A stretch of 31,280 nt of DNA from a virus: IMG/VR virus record IMGVR_UViG_3300022749_000061, positions 1 to 31,280 of that record. One strand, written 5' to 3'. Shown here piece by piece: positions 21,285 to 28,823 of this stretch. A program made the position numbers and the translations under genes. Numbering within the stretch: the first letter of the stretch is position 1; every line of letters begins with the position of its first letter. The notes below the pieces were generated by a model. It was not told where the DNA came from and made no database searches. It saw only the letters and a list, made by a program, of their open reading frames with translations.

Positions 21285-21688
21285 CAGAGTGCCTTCCGAA
21301 AATGAGTGTAGGCGGCGTAGTCCGGCAGCAGCCCAGCCCAGCCGGCACGGCCGGCGAACTCGACGGAGGCGCAGCCGAGGCGACGCGCGCCGGCCTCGAT
21401 CAGCGCGAGGGTGTCCCGCCACGCACGGGCGCCGGTCCCGCCGACCGCAAGCACCCAGCAGGAGCGGGTCCGGTCGACCTGGTCGCGAACCTGCGTCACG
21501 CCCGCGGCCACTGGCGGCCCGTCAGCGGGGCCGATGAGCACGAGCTGCCCCTGGCCGGCCCGGCACAGCGCGCGCAGGCCGTCGAGCGTCAGGTCTGATT
21601 CCCGGCGTGCACAGACGCGCGCCAGCAAAGGCTCCGCCACCGGCCAGATCGAGTCGACCTGGTCGGCGGGCACGGGCGTGAGAATCAT
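21284..21688 (-). CDS. DUF2824-like (P22 gp14-type) GNAT-fold protein (134 aa)
   Basis: 134 aa: M-I-L-T-P-V-P-A-D-Q-V-D-S-I-W-P-V-A-E-P-L-L, then G-Q-L-V-L-I-G, A-A-G-V-T-Q-V, W-V-L-A-V-G-G, and L-I-E-A-G-A-R-R-L-G-C-A-S-V-E-F-A-G-R-A-G-W. The 'ARRLGCxxVExxGRxGW' end with the preceding strands is the pattern of phage DUF2824 proteins, which have an acetyltransferase-like fold. One is gp14 of P22, which has a role in head assembly or infectivity. The acetyl-CoA loop is not obvious, so enzymatic activity is doubtful. Both starts and stops overlap neighbours (ATGA upstream, TGATG downstream). Confidence 0.68.
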   Translation of the reverse strand: MILTPVPADQVDSIWPVAEPLLARVCARRESDLTLDGLRALCRAGQGQLVLIGPADGPPVAAGVTQVRDQVDRTRSCWVLAVGGTGARAWRDTLALIEAGARRLGCASVEFAGRAGWAGLLPDYAAYTHFRKAL

Positions 21689-21999
21689 CCGCGGCGTCGC
21701 AGCTCGTAGTGGAAGGTGCGGTCGGTCGCTGCTGAGGCATCGTGGCCGACGGTGAACTGGCCGTTCTGCGACGAGACGGTCCACGGCCGCGCGGCCGCAG
21801 CAGAGGCGGAGGTCGGCGAGTAGGCGATCATCGTCCCCGCCGTGCAGAGGCGATCCTTCACCACCGTCGTCGTGGCGTTCGGCGTCAGCGTAAGATCGCC
21901 GACGGCATGCGATGCGCCCGTCACGAGGTCGCTGATCGCATCGACGTGCTTGTCGAGCTCGGAGCGGTTGAACGCGCCGCCGCGCACCGGCAGTCTCAC
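21685..21999 (-). CDS. Small phage structural protein (104 aa)
   Basis: 104 aa. An N-terminal helix, N-R-S-E-L-D-K-H-V-D-A-I-S-D-L-V-T-G, is followed by beta strands L-T-L-T-P-N-A-T-T-T-V-V-K-D and W-T-V-S-S-Q-N-G-Q-F-T-V-G-H-D and ends F-H-Y-E-L-R-R-R-G. It looks like a small trimeric beta-structured virion protein. It occupies the slot between the gp10-like and gp14-like genes where P22 has the tail needle gp26, but it is much shorter than gp26 (233 aa) and lacks a long coiled coil. It may be a reduced plug protein. Overlaps of 4 nt on both sides. Confidence 0.6.
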   Translation of the reverse strand: MRLPVRGGAFNRSELDKHVDAISDLVTGASHAVGDLTLTPNATTTVVKDRLCTAGTMIAYSPTSASAAAARPWTVSSQNGQFTVGHDASAATDRTFHYELRRRG

Positions 22000-23489
22000 G
22001 CCTTGCCCTCCGGAGCCGCATCGGGCTCGACGCCCGTGGCGTAGGTCCAGCCGTCACCGGCCGCGATCTCGACCTCGACGCGGTGGTAGCGACCGGAGGC
22101 GTGACAGGGCGCGAAGCGCTCGCGGTTCGGCCCGCTCGGATCCCGCCAACGGACCTGCACCGACGCGCCGAGGCTCTCCCGGGTGCCGACCCGGGCCGTC
22201 CAGGCATCCGCGTCGGTGTCCACCCGGACGCCGCGTGCGTAGGTCCGGTTCGGCCGCGCCAGCTGGGCATCGGGCGTGCCGATGGTCGCGGCCATGCTCG
22301 GCCCCTCAAGGAGGGCCAGACGGTTGTCCGTGCCCCAGACGCCGACCAGGGGAACGCCGCCCGAGAACAGCGCGGAATCGAGCGAGAGGCCACCGGCGAA
22401 GTCGTAGGGCGCCTTGCCGTCGATGTCCTCGCTGATGGAATCGATGCTCACCGGGGTCGTCTCGGCGCGCAGCCAGTGCCGCAGCACGAGGTCGAGCTGG
22501 GTCCAGCGGTCCTGCACGGAGTCGTAGACCAGCACGAGGTCGAGCAGCGTCGGATCCGAGACCCGGGTGCTCTTCATCGCGAACAGCACGCGGCTGCCGG
22601 TCGGATCGCCGACTGCGACGGCGGTGTGCGCGTAGGTCGGATCCCGCAGCGCCTGGATCCAGCCGTTCACCCGGTTCTTGCCGATCGGGACCGTGGTGCC
22701 GGCCGCGAACGCGTAGGCGCCGTCCCGGTCGAGGAAGAAGATGGTCGGGCCGATCTTCTGCACGGACCAGGGCGCGACCGCGCCGCGATCCTCCTCGAGC
22801 TTCGAGCGCTGGAACACCGCGCTCGTGCCGGCCGCGAACACCATCTGCTGGATGGCGCGGTCCTGGAACACGATCGCGCTGTTGTCCGAGCCGACGAGGC
22901 CGGTGACGTGGCCGCCGTCGGGAAAGATCTGCACGTCCGAGTCCTGCACGCCCGGCGTCCAGAAGGTCGGATCGCCGAGGCCGGACCACTGGATGGCGGT
23001 TGGGTCGCTGAGCAGGCTCCCGAGGAACAGGAACTCGCTCACCACCGCCACGAAGCGGGCCTTCGGCGGCGGGTTGGCGGGATCGGCAGCCACGAGGTCG
23101 GCGAACTCGGTGCCGGTCGCGACGTCGATCACCTGCGGCGGCGCGCCGAGGTGCACCGCGAACAGGCGCGTCCCGTAGAGCGCGAACGACCAGTAATCCC
23201 CTTCCGGCACGAGGTAGGACGAGGGTCCCGAGACATCGTCCCAGGCGTTCGTGGTCGGGTTCAGCCGGTAGAGCTTCTCCGCCGTGCCGGCGAACGCCAC
23301 CCACGATCCGTCCGGCGCCTGCACCGAGACCGAGCCGCGGCAGACCTCTGGGAGCGGCTGCGTCACCGGGTTGGGCGAGGGCACGGGACCGTAACCGTCG
23401 GGCCGCGGGAAGACGTTGCGCGCCACCGCGGAGACCGTCGCGTCGTTCGAGGCGACGTCGGGCGCCCAGGCGCCGAAGGCGATCTTCAC
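21996..23489 (-). CDS. Tail hub / DNA-stabilisation protein, P22 gp10-like (497 aa)
   Basis: 497 aa (P22 gp10 has 472). Beta-propeller-like repeats carry W and Y at regular positions: G-S-W-V-A-F-A-G-T-A-E-K-L-Y-R-L, Y-W-S-F-A-L-Y-G-T-R-L-F-A-V, F-V-A-V-V-S-E-F-L-F-L-G, and I-Q-W-S-G-L-G-D-P-T-F-W-T-P. S-A-I-V-F-Q-D-R-A-I-Q-Q-M and G-P-T-I-F-F-L-D-R-D-G-A-Y follow. The 'IQWSGLxDPxxWxP' and 'FLDRDGxY' segments are typical of gp10-type packaged-DNA stabilisation proteins. Such proteins form the hexameric tail hub below the adaptor and keep DNA inside. It follows the adaptor gene with an ATGA overlap, the same order as P22 genes 4 and 10. Confidence 0.8.
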   Translation of the reverse strand: MKIAFGAWAPDVASNDATVSAVARNVFPRPDGYGPVPSPNPVTQPLPEVCRGSVSVQAPDGSWVAFAGTAEKLYRLNPTTNAWDDVSGPSSYLVPEGDYWSFALYGTRLFAVHLGAPPQVIDVATGTEFADLVAADPANPPPKARFVAVVSEFLFLGSLLSDPTAIQWSGLGDPTFWTPGVQDSDVQIFPDGGHVTGLVGSDNSAIVFQDRAIQQMVFAAGTSAVFQRSKLEEDRGAVAPWSVQKIGPTIFFLDRDGAYAFAAGTTVPIGKNRVNGWIQALRDPTYAHTAVAVGDPTGSRVLFAMKSTRVSDPTLLDLVLVYDSVQDRWTQLDLVLRHWLRAETTPVSIDSISEDIDGKAPYDFAGGLSLDSALFSGGVPLVGVWGTDNRLALLEGPSMAATIGTPDAQLARPNRTYARGVRVDTDADAWTARVGTRESLGASVQVRWRDPSGPNRERFAPCHASGRYHRVEVEIAAGDGWTYATGVEPDAAPEGKA

Positions 23490-24220
23490 AGGTCGTAGCT
23501 CTGCACGACGCCCGTGCTGGCCATCGTCGTGGCCAGTCCCTTCAGGGAGGTCGATGCCTCCTGCACGGCCGTGTCCATCGCCTGCTTCAGGCTGGGATCC
23601 TTCAGGCGGTGGATCGCGAGGTAGCGCTTTGCGTACGAGGCGATGAGATCGTAGGCCTCGTCCACCCAGGCGTTGGTTTCCGCGTCGGTCGCGGGCGCGC
23701 CGAGCCGGACGTGGCCGGTGAACCGGATCGTGTAGACACCGTCCGGAATCGGGTAGAGCCGGTAGCCCTCGGAGAACTTGGCGAAGTAGGCGGGCTGCCC
23801 GGACTGGTTCTGGTCGCCCAGCACCTCCAGGCTCGCCAGCGGCACGTTCCGAAGCGCCCAGGTCGTGTTGCTGTCGTCGATCGCGATGGCCGTGTCGATC
23901 GCCAGCATGACGTTCAGCCCGGCGAGGTCGGCGCCGCCGTAGCCCGCCTTCCCCGGCACGGTTTGGAACTCCAGGATGCCGTCGTTGAATGCGAAGCGCT
24001 CGCGCTGCCAGAAGCCGATCGCGGCGCGGATCGCGTTGCGCACCGGCCCCACCAGGTCGGGGCGGTCGAGCTCATCCACGACCTGGTTGACCATGCGCAG
24101 CAGCGTCGGCGATCCATCGTCCTGTGCGGTGCCGTCCGCCAGGATCAGCGGGTTGTCGATCGTCGCGGCAAAAGCCGACTTCACCTGCGCGGTGGAGTCG
24201 GGGAACAGTCCGGAGGACAT
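23486..24220 (-). CDS. Head-tail adaptor, P22 gp4-like (244 aa)
   Basis: 244 aa with GGAGAG before the ATG. Core features of phage adaptor proteins are present: V-R-N-A-I-R-A-A-I-G-F-W-Q-R-E-R-F-A-F-N-D-G as an N-terminal helix, F-Q-T-V-P-G-K-A-G-Y-G, P-A-Y-F-A-K-F-S-E-G-Y-R-L-Y-P-I-P-D, and Y-T-I-R-F-T-G-H-V-R-L. The end is helical (W-V-D-E-A-Y-D-L-I-A-S-Y-A-K-R-Y-L-A). Proteins of this type bind the portal ring and form the first tail ring. It directly precedes the gp10-like gene. Compared with P22 gp4 (166 aa) it has about 80 extra residues. Confidence 0.8.
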   Translation of the reverse strand: MSSGLFPDSTAQVKSAFAATIDNPLILADGTAQDDGSPTLLRMVNQVVDELDRPDLVGPVRNAIRAAIGFWQRERFAFNDGILEFQTVPGKAGYGGADLAGLNVMLAIDTAIAIDDSNTTWALRNVPLASLEVLGDQNQSGQPAYFAKFSEGYRLYPIPDGVYTIRFTGHVRLGAPATDAETNAWVDEAYDLIASYAKRYLAIHRLKDPSLKQAMDTAVQEASTSLKGLATTMASTGVVQSYDL

Positions 24221-24266
24221 GAGGCTCTCCGCGCGGATCAGAGGACGGGCAGGGGCAGAGCGGCCA

Positions 24267-25913
24267 TCACAGCTCGTTCACCGCGGCGAGCGTCACTGTG
24301 GCCGAGGACAGCGCGTCGACCGCCGAAAAGCCGAGCGCCACGTCCGCACCGTATGGGTCGCTGGCGACATAGACGTAGCTCGTGGCCGAGCCGGCTGTCG
24401 CGCTCGTGGTCACGCCGACGCCGATCGTGCCGGGACGCATCTGAGCGCCGAAGCCAAGGTGCAGCGGGACGTATTGGTTCGAGATGCTCACGGCCACGGA
24501 CTGGAGGCGTCCGGTGTAGACCCCGAAGTACCGCTGGCAGCGGCGGATCTCGTCGTCGCGCCGCTCGAATGGCGTCGCGACGACCCCGGGCTCGAATTGC
24601 GCGAGAGCCACCGACCCGGTGGAGAATTCAACTGTGACGTTCGTGCCAGCTGTCAGAGCGGTGTTCGCGATAGGCGATACCGCGTAGGTGCCCGAAGCAG
24701 CGCCCTGATAGACGCGGGCGGTAGATGTACCGGTCCACGACAGGATGTATGACCCGCCTTCCGGCAGATACAGCCCGCCCTCGATCACCTGCAGCAGCGT
24801 GCCGGCGGTAATCGTGACCGTGACATCGCCGTTGGCCGCGGTCGAGAACGACAGCGTGACGCCGGCCGGACCCGCCTTCCAGCGATCCATCACGTAGGCG
24901 CCGGCCGCGTAGGAGGTCGAGGCCGATGAGGCTCCGCGCTGGTTGATCGCGAAGTTGCCGTTGACGATCCGGTTGCGGAAGGTGAGCCCGCGGGCGGTGC
25001 TCGCCGATCGATCCGCATAAGCGGTCGTGGCGACCAGAGTGGAGTTGTTGCCCGCAGCAGCCGTCGGAGCGACCGGCGATCCGGTGAAAACCGGACTGGC
25101 GAGCGGCGCGTAGGAGTTAGAGACGAACGCCGTCGTCGCGATCTGATTGTTGCTGGTGCCCGCTGCCGCAGTCGGCGCACCCGGCACCCCGCTGAAAGAC
25201 GGCGAAAACAGCGGCGCATAGGTCGCCGAGGCGGCTGAGGCGGTGAGGTAATTGCCGAGTGAGCCGGTCACGAAGGCGGTGTTGGCCACCTGCGCCGTTG
25301 CCGAACCGGGCGTAGCCGTCGCAGCCGTCGCCGCGCCGAGGGCCGGTGCGTTCAGCGACGTGATATCGGTGTTGATCCCGGCCGCCGCCGCGTTGATGTT
25401 CGCGCGGGCCTGGAACTGGTTCTGCGACGTGAGGGACTGGTTCGAGTAGAGAACGGCCGAGATGCCACCGGTGGACACCGCGTTCTGCACGAACGCCGTC
25501 GAGGCCGCCTGTGTGGTGCTCGTCCCCACGGCTGCCGTCGGGACGGTCGGAATGCCGGTGAAAGCCGGGCTCGCGAGCGGGGCACGAAGCGAGATCGCCG
25601 TGGCGTTGGCCTGCTCAGCAGCCAGCGCGCGGTTCACCTCGGCGGCAAAGGCAGCCCCGTCCGCGACGGTGCCGGCGGCGGTGCCGACATTCAGCAGCGC
25701 GGCCGCGCCGAGCGTGCTGAAGCGGCTCGTGACCAAGTTCTGGAGGAAGAGGTCGTTCTGGTAGAGCTTCGTGAGCGCCGACGGCAGCAGATCCACGCCC
25801 ACGCCTGGGCTGGCGACGAGGTTCGGCTGCTGGAGCGCGGTCTGGCTCAGCGCCAGCGACGGGGCGAGCAGAAGGACGGCGCCGACGAGGCGCCCGAGCC
25901 GGTGCAAGATCAT
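24267..25913 (-). CDS. Tail fibre protein with N-terminal signal peptide (548 aa)
   Basis: The N-terminus is a clear signal peptide: M-I-L-H-R-L-G-R-L-V-G-A-V-L-L-L-A-P-S-L-A-L-S with likely cleavage after L-A-L-S. Residues 105-295 hold four copies of a repeat of about 38 aa of the type Y-A-P-L-A-S-P-x-F-T-G-x-P-x-A-P-T-A-A-x-G followed by A-T-T-A-F-V, a known phage fibre shaft repeat. From residue 312, L-T-F-R-N-R-I-V-N-G-N-F-A-I-N-Q-R-G and Y-V-M-D-R-W-K-A-G start a C-terminal domain. That domain ends with A-Q-F-E-P-G-V-V-A-T-P-F-E-R-R and C-Q-R-Y-F, as in carbohydrate-binding fibre tips. A Sec signal on a virion fibre is unusual. The gene lies between decoration and adaptor genes; its ATG overlaps the previous stop (ATGA). 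Confidence 0.8.
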   Translation of the reverse strand: MILHRLGRLVGAVLLLAPSLALSQTALQQPNLVASPGVGVDLLPSALTKLYQNDLFLQNLVTSRFSTLGAAALLNVGTAAGTVADGAAFAAEVNRALAAEQANATAISLRAPLASPAFTGIPTVPTAAVGTSTTQAASTAFVQNAVSTGGISAVLYSNQSLTSQNQFQARANINAAAAGINTDITSLNAPALGAATAATATPGSATAQVANTAFVTGSLGNYLTASAASATYAPLFSPSFSGVPGAPTAAAGTSNNQIATTAFVSNSYAPLASPVFTGSPVAPTAAAGNNSTLVATTAYADRSASTARGLTFRNRIVNGNFAINQRGASSASTSYAAGAYVMDRWKAGPAGVTLSFSTAANGDVTVTITAGTLLQVIEGGLYLPEGGSYILSWTGTSTARVYQGAASGTYAVSPIANTALTAGTNVTVEFSTGSVALAQFEPGVVATPFERRDDEIRRCQRYFGVYTGRLQSVAVSISNQYVPLHLGFGAQMRPGTIGVGVTTSATAGSATSYVYVASDPYGADVALGFSAVDALSSATVTLAAVNEL

Positions 25914-26083
25914 CGACGGCCCTTCGAGCGGCGAGCGGGCTTCCGAGGCACGGCTGGCGCGGGCTCGGGCTGCGAGGCAGGCGGGGAAGGAGGAACCGGC
26001 TCCGGCACGGGGGCCGGAACCGGTGCGGGGGCCTCGGCGAGCGTGTGAGCGCCCGCGTGCAGCACCCAGAGGGCGGCCAGCAT
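25910..26083 (-). CDS. Small Pro-rich protein with hydrophobic start (57 aa)
   Basis: 57 codons: M-L-A-A-L-W-V-L-H-A-G-A-H-T-L-A, then a stretch of alternating P with A, V, E and S (A-P-V-P-A-P-V-P-E-P-V-P-P) and a basic end R-K-P-A-R-R-S-K-G-R-R. The ATG shares one base with the previous stop (TGATG) and the TGA overlaps the fibre ATG (ATGA), so it is embedded in the operon with tight coupling. That gap-free fit is the main reason to accept it. The first 16 residues could be a short signal or anchor. Function unknown. Confidence 0.6.
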   Translation of the reverse strand: MLAALWVLHAGAHTLAEAPAPVPAPVPEPVPPSPPASQPEPAPAVPRKPARRSKGRR

Positions 26084-26475
26084 CAGCCGTCGTTGTCGGG
26101 GACGTAGTGGAACACGATCGTGGCCACGCCCGCAGCCGGGGCGCCCGCGATCGTGCCGTAGATCGACGTGTCGGCGGCGAGCCGGCCCTTGAGGGTCGGG
26201 GTGTCGATGCGCTTCACGCCCGCCGCGGTGACGGCGGTGTCGGCCGCAGCGGCGAGGTCGTTGCCGCCCGCAGCGGAGCCGAGCACCAGCGAGGCACCGG
26301 CCGAGAACGCGGCCTCGACGAGCACCAGGAGCGAGGTGATCAGCGCGCCGGCCGGCAGCGACGCCGGCATGACGAAGGCGCCGTTGGCGAAGGTGACGGT
26401 CCGACGAACGTAGTGCGACTCCTGCTCGCGATACTCGCGAACCGACGGGGTCACGGGGGGGACGTTGGTGGCCAC
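26083..26475 (-). CDS. Head decoration / fibre-like structural protein (130 aa)
   Basis: 130 aa from a GTG with a perfect AGGAGG 6 nt upstream. After a short polar start (S-V-R-E-Y-R-E-Q-E-S-H-Y-V-R-R-T-V-T-F), the sequence is A/G/T/V-rich beta structure: L-P-A-G-A-L-I-T-S-L-L-V-L-V-E, A-S-L-V-L-G-S-A-A-G-G-N-D and A-T-I-V-F-H-Y-V. It directly follows the capsid gene, the usual place for a capsid decoration protein. The strong ribosome site fits a product made in high amounts. The family is not certain. Confidence 0.62.
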   Translation of the reverse strand: MATNVPPVTPSVREYREQESHYVRRTVTFANGAFVMPASLPAGALITSLLVLVEAAFSAGASLVLGSAAGGNDLAAAADTAVTAAGVKRIDTPTLKGRLAADTSIYGTIAGAPAAGVATIVFHYVPDNDG

Positions 26476-26523
26476 GAGGACCTCCTATTCAGGCAGAGCG
26501 GGGAAGGGCGGGGATGACGAAGA

Positions 26524-26550
26524 CGGGCCGGAGCGCGAGGCCCCGGCCCG
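26524..26550 (-). terminator. Weak terminator-like hairpin after the capsid gene
   Basis: CGGGCCGG and CCGGCCCG form an 8-bp perfect stem with an 11-nt loop, followed on the minus strand by TCTTCGTC, a poor T tract. It lies between the capsid stop and the decoration gene and may let only part of transcription pass, keeping capsid expression highest. Confidence 0.4.
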
Positions 26551-26583
26551 GGTCAGCCGTCAGGCTGGATCAGCGGAGGGGGA

Positions 26584-27684
26584 TCAGCCGACCGGCGCGG
26601 CCCAGGTCGGCACCACGATCGTGCCGAAGTCGTCGCCGTTGTAGGTCGTCTTCTTCATGCCCCAGATCGCCCAGGCGGAGACCTCAAGGTTCCGCTTGTG
26701 GTCGAGGAGCTCCTCGTTCCAGCGGTAGCGGTTCTCTCCGCCGGCCTTGCCGTAGGCGATGGTCGCGGCCTGGGCGCCGAGCAGCACCGCGCGGCGGGTG
26801 TTGGCGACCGCCGACTTGCCGTCGGGCGAGACGCCCTGAGTGATGTCCTGCGCCTCGCGGAGCACGACGCCGTTGTACATGCCGAGCGCGCCCGAGAAGA
26901 TCGGGCTCTTGCTCGACTGCATGCCGGCCATCGCGGCCTTCTGGATGTCGAGCCACTGGCCGGCGTTGGTGTTGGTCCGCAGCGAGGTGACCTGCGTGGA
27001 GTGCAGGTACATCACGTAGACCTTCTGGCCGTCGACCACGACGGGGCGGATCATCACCTTACCCGCCGCGCCGCCGGTCTTCGCCAGCTCCACCGCAGCA
27101 TCGATCATGCTGAGGGTGAAGAAGTCGGCATTGGTCAGGGCGGCGTCGTTGGCGCGGCCGTTCGGCAGGTAGATGCGGCCCTGGGACGGGGCGGTCACCG
27201 TGTTGTTGCCGGTGAACTTCTTCACGTTCTTGGCCGACAGCTGCATCACCGGGGTGAAGCCGCAGACGTGGTTGAAGAAGATCTTCGCGCGGCGGGTCTG
27301 GAACCAGTCGGCGATGCCGGAGCGAGCCTGCTCACGCAGGTTGAACGGGACGCGCTGGGCGTCGATGGTGTTGTCCGACTTCACGCCGACCACGTGGCCG
27401 AGCTCGTCGATGGTGAGCTTGTCGGAGTTGGTGCCGAGCTGCTCGCCGTTGCCCTCGGCGACGTCGTCGGAGGTGAAGCCGTCGCCCTTGAGCTGCATGC
27501 GCAGTCCGAAGGTGACCTGGTCGCCGTTGCCCTTCTTGAGCTCGGTCTTCTCCTGGATGATCGCCTTGTCGTCCAGGCCGACCAGGGGGTCGATGTCGAT
27601 GGACTTGTTGGCCTCGACCCCGAGCTTCTTGCTCCAGGTCTTCACGGCCATCGGATCGCCGATGCCGAAACCGGTGTAGGACAT
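26584..27684 (-). CDS. Major capsid protein, N4-gp56 family (366 aa)
   Basis: 366 aa with GAGG 7 nt before the ATG. Begins M-S-Y-T-G-F-G-I-G-D-P-M-A-V-K-T-W-S-K-K-L, then T-E-L-K-K-G-N-G-D-Q-V-T-F-G-L-R-M-Q-L, an acidic loop near residue 75 (V-A-E-G-N-G-E-Q-L), and R-V-P-F-N-L-R-E-Q-A-R-S-G-I. It continues with Y-V-M-Y-L-H-S-T-Q-V, S-P-I-F-S-G-A-L-G-M-Y-N-G-V-V-L and L-L-G-A-Q-A. These are signature parts of the N4-gp56-type capsid family, an HK97-fold lineage found in N4-like and many other podoviruses. About 400 copies would form the head shell. No scaffold or protease gene lies directly upstream, which is unusual. Confidence 0.9.
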   Translation of the reverse strand: MSYTGFGIGDPMAVKTWSKKLGVEANKSIDIDPLVGLDDKAIIQEKTELKKGNGDQVTFGLRMQLKGDGFTSDDVAEGNGEQLGTNSDKLTIDELGHVVGVKSDNTIDAQRVPFNLREQARSGIADWFQTRRAKIFFNHVCGFTPVMQLSAKNVKKFTGNNTVTAPSQGRIYLPNGRANDAALTNADFFTLSMIDAAVELAKTGGAAGKVMIRPVVVDGQKVYVMYLHSTQVTSLRTNTNAGQWLDIQKAAMAGMQSSKSPIFSGALGMYNGVVLREAQDITQGVSPDGKSAVANTRRAVLLGAQAATIAYGKAGGENRYRWNEELLDHKRNLEVSAWAIWGMKKTTYNGDDFGTIVVPTWAAPVG

Positions 27685-27962
27685 GATGTGCCTCTAAGGG
27701 CTGGATTCCGTGGGGGAGGGGTGCGTGCGGGCCGTGTCGTCGCCGCGCGGACGGAAGCCGGGCCCCAGGTGACCGTTGGGGACGGTGGTCGGACGGGCGC
27801 CGTGACGTGGCGCGGACGAAGGCTGTGACGCGGCCGTGCGGATCCTATGCGGGGATCAGTCGGACGACCGGACACGTGCGAGCGCCCCGCTGGTGAGCAG
27901 GGTGCGGCACGGGACCGGTCGGAAACTCGGGAAGCGCAGAGACGGGGCAGCGCCCGCACGTC

Positions 27963-28006
27963 TCGCGACGGATAGTTCTTTGGTCGGGTTCGCCCGTCGG
28001 GTCAAG
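27963..28006 (-). promoter_or_regulatory. Late promoter/operator candidate, copy 2
   Basis: 44-bp sequence nearly the same as 12001-12043; the shared 20-base block is GGTTCGCCCGTCGGGTCAAG. On the minus strand it begins CTTGACC, and an A-rich segment (CAAAGAACTAT) follows at the place of a -10 box. The inner dyad is shorter (CGGG-ttcg-CCCG). It lies about 280 nt upstream of the capsid gene. The rest of the 27685-28013 gap shows no gene or clear hairpin. Confidence 0.55.
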
Positions 28007-28013
28007 CGGGAAG

Positions 28014-28508
28014 CTACTGCGTCGGCTCGCGACCGATTACCATGACGGCGGCGCTGGCCGCAGCGGTGCCGAACGGATTGACCACTAATCCGAGGAGAGT
28101 GCCCGCCAGCGTCGTTGTGGTGGATTGCCAGCACTTCCCGGTGGCGCCGGTCGCCGAGCGCGAGACCACGTTGCAGACCAGCGGCAGCGAGCCCGTGTTC
28201 ACCGGGATCGGAAGCACGATAGGCGAGGGCGACACGAATGGCCGGGCCCAGGTCACCGACCAGGAGCCGTCGCTGGCGCTCGTCTGCACGTTCGCGGCCT
28301 GCACCGCCGTCGGACGCGAAGCATCTTTCGGCACGTAGCAGTTGGCCGAACCTACCGAGCCGTTCAGCGTGTCCGCGCTCGGTACCGCGCCGCACGGTTG
28401 GGGCATCTTCACTGGCGGCAGCGTTGCTTGCGCGAGCGCCTCGATAGGGAGGGCTACTGGAGAGGCGGCCCAGGCGAGCGCCAACGCCGCGAGAAGCGTG
28501 CGGGTCAT
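28014..28508 (-). CDS. Secreted protein with four cysteines (164 aa)
   Basis: A Sec signal peptide, M-T-R-T-L-L-A-A-L-A-L-A-W-A-A-S, has likely cleavage near A-L-A-Q-A. The mature part has four Cys (about 39, 57, 112 and 123), which suggests two disulfides. The central segment S-A-S-D-G-S-W-S-V-T-W-A-R-P-F-V-S-P-S-P-I-V, followed by L-V-C-N-V-V-S-R-S-A-T-G-A-T-G-K-C-W-Q-S, is a beta-rich pattern also seen in small proteins next to alphaproteobacterial phage fibre genes. No function is established. AGGA lies 8 nt before the ATG. The gene stands upstream of the capsid gene on the same strand, with copy 2 of the promoter-like repeat just after its stop. It could be a periplasmic or surface lysogenic-conversion protein. 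Confidence 0.68.
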   Translation of the reverse strand: MTRTLLAALALAWAASPVALPIEALAQATLPPVKMPQPCGAVPSADTLNGSVGSANCYVPKDASRPTAVQAANVQTSASDGSWSVTWARPFVSPSPIVLPIPVNTGSLPLVCNVVSRSATGATGKCWQSTTTTLAGTLLGLVVNPFGTAAASAAVMVIGREPTQ

Positions 28509-28563
28509 CGGGTGTTCCTGGTGGTGGAAAGCGCTGCGGCTCAGCCGCCCGGCGTCAGATCAG

Positions 28564-28593
28564 CCGCTCCCCTGGCGTGGTGTACGGGGTGCA
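28564..28593. repeat. Palindrome-type intergenic repeat, left copy
   Basis: CCGCTCCCCTGGCGTGGTGTACGGGG is similar to the sequence at 30094-30124 (CCGCTCCC...TTGGTGTGCGGGGAGCGG). The two lie either side of the Hint-domain gene. The left copy is degraded in its right arm (GGTGCAG instead of GAGCGG). Confidence 0.45.
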
Positions 28594-28677
28594 GGAATAG
28601 GAACAGCTGAGCGTAGAGTATTGATTCGGGAGTGGCAGGCGATTGTCGGCTCACTGCGCTTTGGTTCCCGGCCTGAC

Positions 28678-28712
28678 TTGACCGAGCGTCCCAAACAGTT
28701 GACCGAGCGTCC
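28678..28712. repeat. Tandem 21-bp repeat TTGACCGAGCGTCC
   Basis: TTGACCGAGCGTCC occurs at 28678-28691 and again at 28699-28712, a 21-bp period. Two helical turns of spacing would put both on the same DNA face. They lie 112-146 nt before the Hint gene. They may be regulator sites or a genus-specific intergenic repeat. No other gene is visible in 28509-28823. Confidence 0.5.
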
Positions 28713-28823
28713 AAGAATTCGCCCGAGGCACACAGGAGTGCTCCTCAGAAAGCTAAGCGTCTGACACAAGCGAGGATCGGCTTATCATCTCACAAGCCGT
28801 TTCCTGCGTTGGGGGCTTCGGAA

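Noticed and set aside
22083-23498. Long + strand open frame (about 470 codons) opposite the gp10-like gene
   Set aside because: It is an antisense shadow of a high-GC gene. The product is R/G/V/H-rich with no motif, while the minus strand protein matches a known family and overlaps its neighbours properly.
26698-27828. + strand open frame (about 376 codons) opposite the capsid gene
   Set aside because: Antisense shadow. Composition is dominated by V, G, D and H with no fold pattern; the capsid protein on the minus strand is certain.
28560-28769. Minus strand frame of 69 codons between the secreted gene and the Hint gene
   Set aside because: It covers the palindrome and the tandem 14-mers. 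Its product only translates the repeat (L-G-R-S-V twice), so it is not taken as a gene.
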